Below, one piece after another: positions 36,889 to 45,236 of a DNA stretch of 64,000 bases. The number at the start of each line of letters is the position of its first letter. Position 1 is the first letter of the stretch. A program made the position numbers and the translations under genes. The notes beneath the pieces are model-generated. The model worked only from the letters and a program-made list of their open reading frames with translations. It did no database searches and was not told the DNA's origin. Source of the DNA: Allohoeflea poritis (lineage in GTDB: Bacteria; Pseudomonadota; Alphaproteobacteria; Rhizobiales; Rhizobiaceae); assembly GCF_027889715.1 (NCBI RefSeq), contig NZ_JAPJZH010000002.1:434001-498000 (forward strand), given 5' to 3'.

Positions 36889-38019
36889 ATGCGTCACATC
36901 ACCATCACGGACATGCGCGTCCGCATCATCAACGTTCCCGTTCAGGCCACCCATTCGCATGGCAGCGGCGATGTCAGCGCGATTTGCAGCGTCGTGCTCG
37001 AACTGACCGCCGACAGCGGCGTAACCGGTTGGGGCGAGGCTTCGCCTTGGCCCGTCTTCACCGGGACCGCCGAAGCCAGCGCGGCGGCGCTCAACACCCA
37101 TTTGCGGCCGCACATCATTGGAGCGAATGCACTGCGGCGCGAGCAGATCATGGCGATGGCGGACAAGGTCGTCGTGCGGTGTAGCGAGGCGAAAGCCGCC
37201 CTTGAAATGGCGCTTCTTGACGTGGCCGGCAAGACGCTCGACCTCTCCGTCGGACAGCTCATCGGCGGGCGCCGCCGCGACAGCGTGCCGGTCAGCTTTA
37301 CCGTCGCCAATCCGGTCTTCGAGGAAGACATGGAGATCATCGCCCATCTCTATGGCGACGGCGTGCGCATCTTCAAACTGAAGACCGGATTTCACGACCA
37401 TGCGTTCGATCTCATGCGCCTTGAAAAGATCCGCGAGACCTATGGCGACGGCGTCGATCTGCGCATCGACTACAATCAGGGCCTGAAGGCCGTTGACGCG
37501 ATCCGCACCCTTCGCGACATGGAGCCCTTCCGGCTCGGCTTTATAGAACAGCCGACACCGCGCGACAATCTGGAGGCTATGGCGGCCATTTCGGCTGCGA
37601 TCGACACGCCGCTGATGGCCGACGAATCGGTCTTCAATCCGCGCGAAGCGCTGGTGGCAACGCAGATGCGGCTCGCCGACATCTATTCGCTCAAGGTGAT
37701 GAAGAGCGGAGGCATCGCGCGTGCCCAGGAAATCGCGGCGATTGCCGGCGCGGCCGGCGTCGGCGTCTATGGCGGCTGCATGTTCGAGACGGGACTTGCC
37801 CATCTCGCCGGCGCCCACCTGGTCTCGACACTGCCGGAGATCGACCTCGGCTGCGAGTTCTACATGCCCTCATTCTACGCCAAGGACGATATCCTCGCCG
37901 AGCCATTCCCGATCAGGAACGGATCGGTCCACATTCCGGACGAACCCGGCCTCGGTATTGAAATCGACAGGGACAAGCTCGAGAAATACACGGTGGAAAC
38001 GCTGCCTGCTGCAGGATGA
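36889..38019 (+). CDS. Enolase superfamily enzyme (muconate-lactonising subgroup)
   Basis: A 376-residue enzyme starting at ATG 36889, preceded by ggaaga; the frame is open further upstream without a ribosome site. Active-site elements: FKLKTGF near 162 (KxK), LRIDYNQ near 188 (metal Asp), FIEQP near 215 (metal Glu), MADESVF near 240 (Asp/Glu) and LKVMKSGG near 264 (Lys). Two opposed lysines and three metal ligands mark the MLE subgroup, which includes muconate cycloisomerases, dipeptide epimerases and N-acyl amino acid or betaine racemases. The substrate cannot be read from these residues; the betaine-linked genes in the window make an amino-acid betaine epimerase one option. Confidence 0.8.
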   Translation: MRHITITDMRVRIINVPVQATHSHGSGDVSAICSVVLELTADSGVTGWGEASPWPVFTGTAEASAAALNTHLRPHIIGANALRREQIMAMADKVVVRCSEAKAALEMALLDVAGKTLDLSVGQLIGGRRRDSVPVSFTVANPVFEEDMEIIAHLYGDGVRIFKLKTGFHDHAFDLMRLEKIRETYGDGVDLRIDYNQGLKAVDAIRTLRDMEPFRLGFIEQPTPRDNLEAMAAISAAIDTPLMADESVFNPREALVATQMRLADIYSLKVMKSGGIARAQEIAAIAGAAGVGVYGGCMFETGLAHLAGAHLVSTLPEIDLGCEFYMPSFYAKDDILAEPFPIRNGSVHIPDEPGLGIEIDRDKLEKYTVETLPAAG

Positions 38020-38053
38020 GGGCTTCGGCGGAAAACTGGGGAGTGCCAATTTC

Positions 38054-38893
38054 ATGAGATGGTTTGGGGCAACGCTCCTTGGATTGTTTGTTGCGCTCGG
38101 GCTCCATGGAACTGTCGCCGCAACGGAAGTCGTGCATTTCAACAGCGCGGTTCTGGATGCGGCAAACCGGCAAAACAACGACGCGGTAGAGGCCGGGTTC
38201 CCGATCTGGGGTCATCTGAGCCGGCCTGAAGGAGACGGCCCGTTCCCCGCCATTGTGCTGATGCATGGCTGCGGCGGGCTGCAGCAGGCGCATTTCGATT
38301 GGGCGTCAATGCTGGACGAACTGGGCTATGCGACACTCGTTCTGGACAGCTTCCGGCCAAGGAGCGTGATACGGGTGTGCACATCCGACCACCGCCCCAC
38401 CTCTCCGGCGCAAAGAGCACTGGACGCCTACGGCGCGCTGGCGTTCCTGCAACAACTGCCCGATATCGACCAGGACCGCATCGGCCTCATCGGTTGGTCG
38501 CATGGAGGCATAGCCGCGCTGGAGGCGGTCAACAAAAAGGGCATCTCGCGGCAGTTCACCAACGGATTTCGCGCCGCCGCCACCTTTTATCCGTATTGCA
38601 TTCCCGATCGGGATTTCGAGATACCCGTTCTGATTCTGATCGGAGAATCAGACGACTGGACGCCGCCCGACCTGTGCCGGCAACTGGCCGAACGCGATCA
38701 GCAATCAGATTTTCTCGAGCTGGTTACCTATCCGGGCGCCTTTCACGGCTTTGACAACACGGATTTCAGCACCGGTTTTTTCGTGAGCGGCGCATCGGGA
38801 GGCAGGCACTGGCTGCAATATGACCAGGCTGCACACCGGGATTCAGCCGAACGCATCACGGATTTCCTGGCGCGGCACCTTGGAGGCCGCTAG
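38054..38893 (+). CDS. Secreted dienelactone-hydrolase-like alpha/beta hydrolase
   Basis: A 279-residue protein with a signal peptide (MRWFGATLLGLFVALGLHG, cleavage near Ala23) and an alpha/beta-hydrolase core. LMHGCGGLQQ near 77 forms the oxyanion turn, GLIGWSHGG near 146 carries the nucleophile Ser, IGESDDWTPPD near 200 the acid and GAFHGFDN near 232 the His. The active site is complete. It converges with the creatininase gene; the stops overlap by four bases. It follows the enolase-family gene by 34 bases and may form a unit with it, possibly on a lactone. Confidence 0.8.
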   Translation: MRWFGATLLGLFVALGLHGTVAATEVVHFNSAVLDAANRQNNDAVEAGFPIWGHLSRPEGDGPFPAIVLMHGCGGLQQAHFDWASMLDELGYATLVLDSFRPRSVIRVCTSDHRPTSPAQRALDAYGALAFLQQLPDIDQDRIGLIGWSHGGIAALEAVNKKGISRQFTNGFRAAATFYPYCIPDRDFEIPVLILIGESDDWTPPDLCRQLAERDQQSDFLELVTYPGAFHGFDNTDFSTGFFVSGASGGRHWLQYDQAAHRDSAERITDFLARHLGGR

Positions 38894-39624
38894 CCACGCT
38901 TCCCGGCAAAGATTGCGTAGTCCTCGGCGACCGCCGCGCACGCCGCATCGAACAGCGCCCTTCCCTGCTCCGGGCTCGCCAGTGCCGAGTGGGAGCCCAC
39001 CCGTCCGTCCGGAAAGCGGGCGCGGTGTTCGTCGGGCGGGCCGTGCCGGTCGCCGGCATGGTCCTTGATAAATTGCGGCGTCAGCTTTTCCGGCGGTCCG
39101 AGGTCCTCGGCCAGGACAACACGGTGGCGGTGCTGGGTGATGGCGATCTCCGAGGGCGTCGCATGCATGCCTTCCCAGTCGCCATAATATTCGCGCCGCA
39201 GCACATTGACCGGCTCGAAATCCCACCAGTTCCTGATTCTGATCGCGGCGGATTTCGATCCGGCGACGGCGCGCAGCGGCTCCAGATTGGCGCCATGGCC
39301 GTTGAGGATGTAGATGTGCCCGAAGCCGTGATGAACAAGGGCGTCGAGCACCTCCCCGACCAGCACGGAATAGGTCTCGGGCGAAACGGACAATGTGCCC
39401 GGAAACGACATGTTGAACGGTGCCGGCGTGTAGCCGATGACCGGCGCCACCAGGGCGCCGGCGATCTCGGCCGCCCCCTCGGCGATGTCCTGCGCGCAAA
39501 GGCTGTCGGTGCCGATCAGCCCGATCGGGCCGTGCTGCTCCGTCGAACCGGTCGGCAGGATGATTCCGTCACTGCCCCGCAGATAGGTTTCGACCTCGGG
39601 CCATGTGCTCAGGTCCAGCCTCAT
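38890..39624 (-). CDS. Creatininase family amidohydrolase
   Basis: A 244-residue creatininase-type metal-dependent hydrolase: LPTGSTEQHGP near residue 23 (Glu/His ligands), GTDSLCAQ near 38, NGHGANLEP near 105 and a C-terminal region with WEGMHATPSE near 152. The family includes creatinine amidohydrolase, mycofactocin peptidase MftE and FAPy deformylases, so creatinine itself is only one possibility. Its start overlaps the GST stop by four bases. Confidence 0.82.
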   Translation of the reverse strand: MRLDLSTWPEVETYLRGSDGIILPTGSTEQHGPIGLIGTDSLCAQDIAEGAAEIAGALVAPVIGYTPAPFNMSFPGTLSVSPETYSVLVGEVLDALVHHGFGHIYILNGHGANLEPLRAVAGSKSAAIRIRNWWDFEPVNVLRREYYGDWEGMHATPSEIAITQHRHRVVLAEDLGPPEKLTPQFIKDHAGDRHGPPDEHRARFPDGRVGSHSALASPEQGRALFDAACAAVAEDYAIFAGKRG

Positions 39625-40277
39625 GCCGTCGGCCCGGCCACGGATTCGACCCAGGCGGCAAGCGCCGGCCGGTAGGAATCAAGCTCCCGTGCAATGCTCG
39701 GCTCGCGCTTCAGCGCTTCGAAATAGGCGGCAATCTTGTCCGGCAGGACTATTTCGAGCTTCATTGGCCCATTGAGCATTTCGAGAAAAAGCAGCGTAAT
39801 GGGATAGCCGCAATCGGCAAGGCTGAGGGTTTCGCCGGTGAGCAGCGGGGACGGATCCGCGATGCGATCGAACTGCGCCAACCGTTCGACAATGAGCTTT
39901 GCCTGCCCCGCGACAAAATCCGTATCGCGCTTTTCCGGATCGACATGGGCGAAGAGCGACCGCACGGCCGGCTCCAACCTGGTATCGTGAAACCGTGAAA
40001 GCGCCCGCGCCTGCGCCCGTTCGCGAATGTCTTCCGGCCACAGCGCCGGCTCCGGCACCAGCTCGTTCAGATATTCGTTGATCGCTTCGGAATCGACCAA
40101 CAGGAAACCGTCATGCTCGATGGCCGGCAGCGTTCCGGACGGAACGATCTCCTTGTAGGCATCGCTGCCGTAACCGCCCGGCGGCGGAACATCCTCGAAG
40201 TCCAGTCCCTTGGCCCGCAGCACGATGCGCACCTTGGCGCTGTAGAGACTGGGCGGAATGGAATAGAGTCTGATCAT
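39621..40277 (-). CDS. Glutathione S-transferase family protein
   Basis: A 218-residue GST with a thioredoxin-like N-terminal half (IPPSLYSAKVRIVLRAKGLDF near 7, VPSGTLPAIEHDG near 45, LVDSEAINEYL near 62) and an all-helical C-terminal half. The catalytic Ser/Cys position falls in SLYSAK. It may conjugate or isomerise a breakdown product, and is co-transcribed with the creatininase-like gene. Confidence 0.83.
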   Translation of the reverse strand: MIRLYSIPPSLYSAKVRIVLRAKGLDFEDVPPPGGYGSDAYKEIVPSGTLPAIEHDGFLLVDSEAINEYLNELVPEPALWPEDIRERAQARALSRFHDTRLEPAVRSLFAHVDPEKRDTDFVAGQAKLIVERLAQFDRIADPSPLLTGETLSLADCGYPITLLFLEMLNGPMKLEIVLPDKIAAYFEALKREPSIARELDSYRPALAAWVESVAGPTA

Positions 40278-40294
40278 GACCGCCTCAAACGAAA

Positions 40295-40315
40295 GGACCG
40301 CCTTACCGGCGGTCC
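40295..40315 (-). terminator. Intrinsic terminator after amino acid binding protein gene
   Basis: GGACCGCC (40295-40302) and GGCGGTCC (40308-40315) form a perfect 8-bp stem with a 5-base loop, followed on the minus strand by TTTCGTTT. It starts 29 bases after the stop of the binding protein gene. Confidence 0.8.
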
Positions 40316-40343
40316 CGCATTATGCCCAGTCTCGCGTCGCGCG

Positions 40344-41120
40344 CTAGTTGGAAAGCTGCCACTTCTTTGCAAGTCCATCAAAGAAGCCGCGCTCTTCCTT
40401 GAGCTTGATCCATGTGTTGACATAGTTGATCCAGACCTGGTCGGCCTGCGGCATCAGCATGGCGATCGGGGTCGGCGCCTTGGGTGCGGAAACCGTGACG
40501 ACCGCCATCTGCGGGTATTTCGCCACCAGTTTGTAGGCCTCCACATTGGACGTGATATGCGCATCGGCCCGCCCTGCGAGCACTTCCTGGAAGTCGCGCG
40601 CCGGGGCTTCCACGATCTGGTGCTTGGCATCCGGGAAGAACTGCTTGACCTGCTTTTCCTGGGTGGTGCCGAGCGTCGCGGCAACCGTCACGTCAGGCTT
40701 GTTCAGGTCGTCCCAATCCTTGAACTTGCCGGCATTCTCCGCCAGAACCAGCGGCACCGTCGCGAGGGAGAAATAGCTGTCGGAATAACCCGCCGCCTTG
40801 GCGCGGGCCGGCGAGATCGATGCCGAGCCGGTGATGTGATACTTGCCGGAAACAACACCGTTGACCAGCGTCTTCCAGTCGGTCGGAACGAATTCCACTT
40901 CAACGCCCAGATCCTTGGCCAGTTCGTTCATGACGTCGATATCGTAGCCCGTATAGCTGTTGGTCGCCGGATCGCGCATCGTCATCGGGTTCCAGTCGCC
41001 GGTGGTGCCGACCTTCAGAACGCCGTCGCTGAGGATTTCCTGCAGCGCCGATTGGGCCTGCACGGCCGCCGTGCCGGCGACGAGCATGACCGCCACAAGG
41101 CATGTCTTCACGAGTCTCAT
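40344..41120 (-). CDS. Polar amino acid-type ABC transporter substrate-binding protein
   Basis: A 258-residue family 3 periplasmic binding protein with a signal peptide (MRLVKTCLVAVMLVAGTAAVQA). Family features: LKVGTTGDWNPMTMRDPATN near 35, YTGYDIDVMNELAKDLGVEV near 57 and the ISPARAKAAGYSDSYF loop near 103. The family binds amino acids or related small polar compounds. It is divergent from the ATPase and permease genes, with the 250-bp gap presumably carrying both promoters. Confidence 0.85.
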   Translation of the reverse strand: MRLVKTCLVAVMLVAGTAAVQAQSALQEILSDGVLKVGTTGDWNPMTMRDPATNSYTGYDIDVMNELAKDLGVEVEFVPTDWKTLVNGVVSGKYHITGSASISPARAKAAGYSDSYFSLATVPLVLAENAGKFKDWDDLNKPDVTVAATLGTTQEKQVKQFFPDAKHQIVEAPARDFQEVLAGRADAHITSNVEAYKLVAKYPQMAVVTVSAPKAPTPIAMLMPQADQVWINYVNTWIKLKEERGFFDGLAKKWQLSN

Positions 41121-41371
41121 GGGTATTCTCCCTTTGATGTGTCCCTCAATTATGTGCCTTTCGCGGTGTCCGGGAACAGCGCAAAAATTGCAATCTAATA
41201 AATTTGTTGCACGACAATAAACTCAATGATACTCAACGGAGTCAACAAAAATAACGCAAAACACTATCCCCGATTGGGCCTTTCCGGCCGCCTCGCGGAT
41301 AGCGGGAACGCAGCGCGGCACACCGGCCGCCATAATGGCCGCATGGACCGCCCATGAGGGAGAAGGCCATC

Positions 41372-42136
41372 GTGACGCAAGTTGACGATGCAGCCGCAGC
41401 CGCTCCGATCATCGAGATGAGCGGCGTCTGCAAGTGGTTCGGGGAATTCCAGGTCCTCAAGGACATTAATATCAGTGTTGCGACCGGCGAGAAGATGGTC
41501 GTCTGCGGCCCGTCCGGCTCCGGCAAATCCACCATGATCCGCTGTATCAACCGGCTGGAAACCCACCAGAAGGGACGGATCGTCGTCGACGGGACGGAAC
41601 TCACCGACGATGCGCGCAACATCGGTGCCGTCCGCGGCGAAGTCGGCATGGTGTTCCAGCAGTTCAACCTGTTTCCGCACCTGACGGCCATCGAGAACCT
41701 GATGCTGGGCCCGGTCCGCGCACGCAAGATGTCCCGCAAGGACGCGCGCGAACGGGCCGAGTTCTACCTGGAGCGCGTCCACATCCCCGAGCAGGCGGAC
41801 AAATATCCCGGCCAGTTGTCCGGCGGACAGCAGCAACGCGTGGCCATTGCCCGCTCGCTGTGCATGGAACCGCGCATCATGCTGTTCGACGAGCCGACAT
41901 CGGCGCTCGATCCGGAGATGATATCCGAAGTGCTCGATGTGATGACCGAGCTGGCCGACAGCGGCATGACCATGATCTGCGTCACCCACGAGATGGGCTT
42001 CGCCAAACGCGTTGCCGATACCATGGTGTTCATGGACGCCGGCGAGATCGTCGAAACCGCCGATCCCGGAACCTTCTTCGGCAGCCCGCGCAGCGACAGG
42101 TGCAAGCGGTTCCTGCAGCAGATTCTCGGACATTGA
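41372..42136 (+). CDS. Amino acid ABC transporter ATPase
   Basis: A ~255-residue ABC ATPase: Walker [13 protein letters not shown] near 50, Q-loop [11 protein letters not shown], signature [15 protein letters not shown] near 150 and Walker [14 protein letters not shown] near 173, H-loop [10 protein letters not shown] near 208; a GlnQ/HisP-type family. An in-frame ATG at 41354 lacks a ribosome site, while the GTG at 41372 follows GGGAGAAGG, so the latter is preferred. It serves the permease that starts 35 bases after its stop. Confidence 0.85.
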   Translation: MTQVDDAAAAAPIIEMSGVCKWFGEFQVLKDINISVATGEKMVVCGPSGSGKSTMIRCINRLETHQKGRIVVDGTELTDDARNIGAVRGEVGMVFQQFNLFPHLTAIENLMLGPVRARKMSRKDARERAEFYLERVHIPEQADKYPGQLSGGQQQRVAIARSLCMEPRIMLFDEPTSALDPEMISEVLDVMTELADSGMTMICVTHEMGFAKRVADTMVFMDAGEIVETADPGTFFGSPRSDRCKRFLQQILGH

Positions 42137-42171
42137 CCAGTGCCGGTTACAGCGAACGGAAGGACAGGCCC

Positions 42172-42933
42172 ATGGCGCTCTTGAAACCCGGTACGGTCAG
42201 GATCCTTTGCATATGCACGCTGGCGCTGTTCGTCACCGGATGCTCCGCCAACTGGGGCTGGTATGTCGTCGACCCGACCACCAAAACCGGCATGAGCAAC
42301 CTGATGTTCCTGCTGGGCGGCTTGCGCTACACGATCCTGCTGTCGGTCACCGCCATTCTGATTTCGATCGTCGTCGGCCTGCTGGTGGCGCTTCCGGGGC
42401 TTTCGAACAACCGCTACCTGAAGCTCTTCAACCGGACCTATGTCGAGTTTATCCGCGCCATACCCATCCTTGTGATGATCCTGTGGGTCTATTATGGCCT
42501 GCCGCAGCTCGGAAACATCCAGATCGGCGTCTTCTGGGCCGGCGTCATCGCGCTTGCGCTGTCCGACAGCGCTTTCCAGGCGGAGATCTTCCGCGCCGGC
42601 ATTCAGTCGATCCACCGCGGACAATATGAGGCTGCGCAGTCGATATCGCTCAACTATACCGACACGATGCGCTTCGTTATCCTGCCGCAGGCGATCAAGC
42701 GCATCCTTCCGGCCCTTGGAAACCAGCTCGTCTATATGCTCAAGATGTCGTCGCTCGTCTCGGTGATCGGCATGCAGGAACTGACGCGCCGCGCCAACGA
42801 GCTGGTTGTCACCGAGTACCGTTCGCTGGAGATCTACACGATCCTGGTGCTGGAATATCTGGTGTTGATTCTCATCGTCTCCGCCGGTGTGCGCTGGCTC
42901 GAGCGCCGCATGCGGGCCGATGAGCGTGGCTGA
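42172..42933 (+). CDS. Amino acid ABC transporter permease
   Basis: A 253-residue HisMQ-type permease with about five membrane helices after an unusual N-terminus that contains a lipobox-like LFVTGC. The ATPase-docking EAA loop is visible as GIQSIHRGQYEAAQSISLNY near 145 and the family segment RAIPILVMILWVYYGLPQLG near 86. ATG 42172 follows aagga; the frame continues upstream into the ATPase gene without a start. Only one permease is present, suggesting a homodimer. Confidence 0.83.
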   Translation: MALLKPGTVRILCICTLALFVTGCSANWGWYVVDPTTKTGMSNLMFLLGGLRYTILLSVTAILISIVVGLLVALPGLSNNRYLKLFNRTYVEFIRAIPILVMILWVYYGLPQLGNIQIGVFWAGVIALALSDSAFQAEIFRAGIQSIHRGQYEAAQSISLNYTDTMRFVILPQAIKRILPALGNQLVYMLKMSSLVSVIGMQELTRRANELVVTEYRSLEIYTILVLEYLVLILIVSAGVRWLERRMRADERG

Positions 42934-42960
42934 ACCAAAACAAAAGACCGGGAGAAAAAC

Positions 42961-43548
42961 ATGTCGGCCTGGATAAGGATGATCGACGACGACGAAGCCG
43001 GAGATGACCTGAAGGACGCTCTGAAGCTGGCGCGCACGCCGCACGGCACGGTCGACAATGTGATGCGGGTGCACTCGCTGCGCCCGAGCACCATGCGCGG
43101 CCATGTGATCCTCTACCGGGCGGCCCTGCATGACGACGGCAACACACTGGCTCCCTGGCTTCAGGAGGCCGTTTCCTCCTATGTCTCGCTGCTCAATGGC
43201 TGCGCCTATTCCTTCGCAAATCACTGGGCCAACGCCCGTCACCTGATTGATGACGATGAACGCGCCGACACGATCGAGAAGGCGCTGCGCGCCGGCCGGC
43301 CGGGCGACGCATTCAGCGGCGCCGAACTCGCTTTGCTGGCCTATGCGCGCAAGCTCACGCTCGAACCCGGCGCCATGGTCGAGGACGATGTCCGGCACTT
43401 GCGTGCGGCCGGATTTGACGACGGACAGATCCTCGAAGCCAACCAGATCATCGGCTATTTCAACTATGTCAATCGCAGCCTCAACGGCCTCGGTGTAACC
43501 ACCGAGGGCGATGTCGTTGGCTATTACGCAGAAAATTCGACCGCCTGA
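42961..43548 (+). CDS. AhpD-like peroxidase-related protein with CxxS site
   Basis: A 195-residue protein of the carboxymuconolactone decarboxylase/AhpD fold, in the 'uncharacterised peroxidase-related' branch. The core segment reads LLNGCAYSFANHW near 76, where family members usually have CxYC with two Cys; here the second is Ser, so a disulphide-based peroxidase mechanism is doubtful. It follows the permease by 27 bases and precedes the oxygenase by 61. Confidence 0.75.
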   Translation: MSAWIRMIDDDEAGDDLKDALKLARTPHGTVDNVMRVHSLRPSTMRGHVILYRAALHDDGNTLAPWLQEAVSSYVSLLNGCAYSFANHWANARHLIDDDERADTIEKALRAGRPGDAFSGAELALLAYARKLTLEPGAMVEDDVRHLRAAGFDDGQILEANQIIGYFNYVNRSLNGLGVTTEGDVVGYYAENSTA

Positions 43549-43609
43549 TATTGCATGAGAGTAAACTTATTGCGTATAATGCATCGAACGAGATGATGGA
43601 GGAATGCGC

Positions 43610-44581
43610 ATGTCCGACCCGGCACCAAAACACATCGAACGCGAACTGATCCCGGTCATCGATATCGGCCCGTTGCGTGACGGTTCGGATCCGGTCAGTG
43701 TCGCGCGGGAATTGCACCGCGCAAGCCGCGAGGTCGGCTTCATCTATGTTACCAATCACGGCATTCCCGAAGAGACCATTGAGGCCGCCCGGTCCACGGC
43801 CATGGAGTTCTTTCGGCAGCCGCCCGAGGAAAAGAACCGGGTCGCGGTCAGCGGCGCCCACCGCGGCTTCCTGTCCGTCGGCGGCGCGAAAATGCAGGAC
43901 GATGCCAAGGCCGACCTGAAGGAAAGCTTCATCTGGGGCTACGAGGATTCGCATGGCGTAACGCCCGATGACCACCGCCTGCGCGGCGACAATCGCTGGC
44001 CCGGTTTCATGCCGCAAATGCAGGCGGTTTCCATGGACTACTTCAACAGGGTGCATGAGGTTGCGCATCATCTCATGCGCGGCTTCGCGCTCGGTCTGGA
44101 CTTGCCGGAAGATACGTTCCTCAAGACGAATGATACGCCGCTCAGCCGTGCCTCCTACGTCTATTACCCGCCGCAGGAAAGCGCCAGTTCCGGACAGTTC
44201 GGCGTCGGGCCGCATACCGATTTCGGCGTCCTGACGGTGCTGTGCCAGGATTCCGTCGGCGGCCTCCAGGTCGAGACGCTGGACGGCGAATGGATCGCCG
44301 CACCGCCCATTCCAGGCACCCTTGTCGTCAATGTCGGGGACCTTCTGGCACGCTGGACCAACGGCGAATACCGCTCGACGCCGCACCGCGTCATCAACAC
44401 ATCCGGCAAGGAGCGCCTTTCGCTCGTTCTCGCCTACGATCCGGAACCGCGAACCATGATCGACCCACGCGATATCTTCGGTCCGGACTGCGAGATGAAG
44501 GAAGAGCCGATCTCCTGCGGCGATTATCTCCTTTGGCGCTTCGCGAAGGCCTTTTCCTACCGCGACAAGGATGGCAAATAG
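43610..44581 (+). CDS. 2-oxoglutarate/Fe(II) oxygenase (isopenicillin N synthase family)
   Basis: A 323-residue oxygenase of the IPNS/DIOX_N family. The N-terminal PVIDIGPLRDGSD and GFIYVTNHGIP match the DIOX_N domain; the iron ligands are HTD in GPHTDFGVLT near 207 and His in TPHRVINTSGKERLS near 263, with Arg binding 2-oxoglutarate in the same stretch (RLS). ATG 43610 is preferred to the one six bases earlier because of spacing to ggagga. It would hydroxylate or oxidatively cleave a small substrate, possibly the imported one. Confidence 0.83.
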   Translation: MSDPAPKHIERELIPVIDIGPLRDGSDPVSVARELHRASREVGFIYVTNHGIPEETIEAARSTAMEFFRQPPEEKNRVAVSGAHRGFLSVGGAKMQDDAKADLKESFIWGYEDSHGVTPDDHRLRGDNRWPGFMPQMQAVSMDYFNRVHEVAHHLMRGFALGLDLPEDTFLKTNDTPLSRASYVYYPPQESASSGQFGVGPHTDFGVLTVLCQDSVGGLQVETLDGEWIAAPPIPGTLVVNVGDLLARWTNGEYRSTPHRVINTSGKERLSLVLAYDPEPRTMIDPRDIFGPDCEMKEEPISCGDYLLWRFAKAFSYRDKDGK

Positions 44582-44615
44582 GTCACGGGTGAACAGAATG
44601 CGGAACCGCATCTGA

Positions 44616-45224
44616 ATGACAGACCAGGTCGTAAACAAGAAACCGCTGTCCGAATTCGGCGTCGATGAGGCCGTCGGCAAAGCCCTGCGGGCACTGCGCG
44701 AGGCCAACAACCTCACCGCACGGGACCTGGCATCGAGTTCCAATGTTTCGGCGGCGATGATCTCGCGCATCGAGAACGGTCAGGTCTCCCCTTCCCTTTC
44801 AACCCTCGAAGCGCTGGCCCGCGCACTGGAAGTGCCGATCGTCAGCCTGCTGCGCGAGACGGGCACGGCAACGGCCGACATCACCCACGTCAAGGCCGGC
44901 AAGGGCCTGGAGTCGACCCGCGTTGCTGGACGCCATTCCCACGATTTTGTCGCGCTCGGCTTCCATCGCCGGCCGGGGCTCGAATTCGAAGCGCTGATGG
45001 TCACGCTCGACCGACGGGACGACTCGCGCCCGCCCATCTACAACGGACACGGATGCCTCTTCGTCTACGCGCTCGAAGGCGAAGCCATCTATCTCTACGG
45101 CGAACGGGAGATCCACCTGCAGGCGGGCGACTCACTGAGCCTCGATGCAGAACTCCGCTACGGCATCAAGGAAGTTCTCACGCCGGTCTTCCGGTTCCTC
45201 TCCGTTCAGGCGTCCGGGCGTTAG
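44616..45224 (+). CDS. XRE-cupin transcriptional regulator
   Basis: A 202-residue regulator. Residues ~20-75 form an XRE helix-turn-helix (LRALREANNLTARDLASSS, SAAMISRIENGQVSPSLSTL), and residues ~110-200 a cupin sensing domain (LFVYALEGEAIYLYG, LQAGDSLSLDAELRYGI). Such regulators often control catabolism of amino acid-like compounds. It sits within the run of catabolic genes 34 bases after the oxygenase and 12 before the next gene, and probably controls the operon. Confidence 0.85.
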   Translation: MTDQVVNKKPLSEFGVDEAVGKALRALREANNLTARDLASSSNVSAAMISRIENGQVSPSLSTLEALARALEVPIVSLLRETGTATADITHVKAGKGLESTRVAGRHSHDFVALGFHRRPGLEFEALMVTLDRRDDSRPPIYNGHGCLFVYALEGEAIYLYGEREIHLQAGDSLSLDAELRYGIKEVLTPVFRFLSVQASGR

Positions 45225-45236
45225 GGCAAAGCGACA

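Noticed and set aside
42172-42240. Lipoprotein signal in the permease N-terminus (LFVTGC)
   Set aside because: The protein is a polytopic permease; the lipobox-like stretch is probably the first membrane helix, and lipidation would be unusual.
41764-43398. Long minus-strand frame of 544 codons opposite the amino acid transporter genes
   Set aside because: Overlaps three well-supported plus-strand genes and reads as a high-GC shadow.
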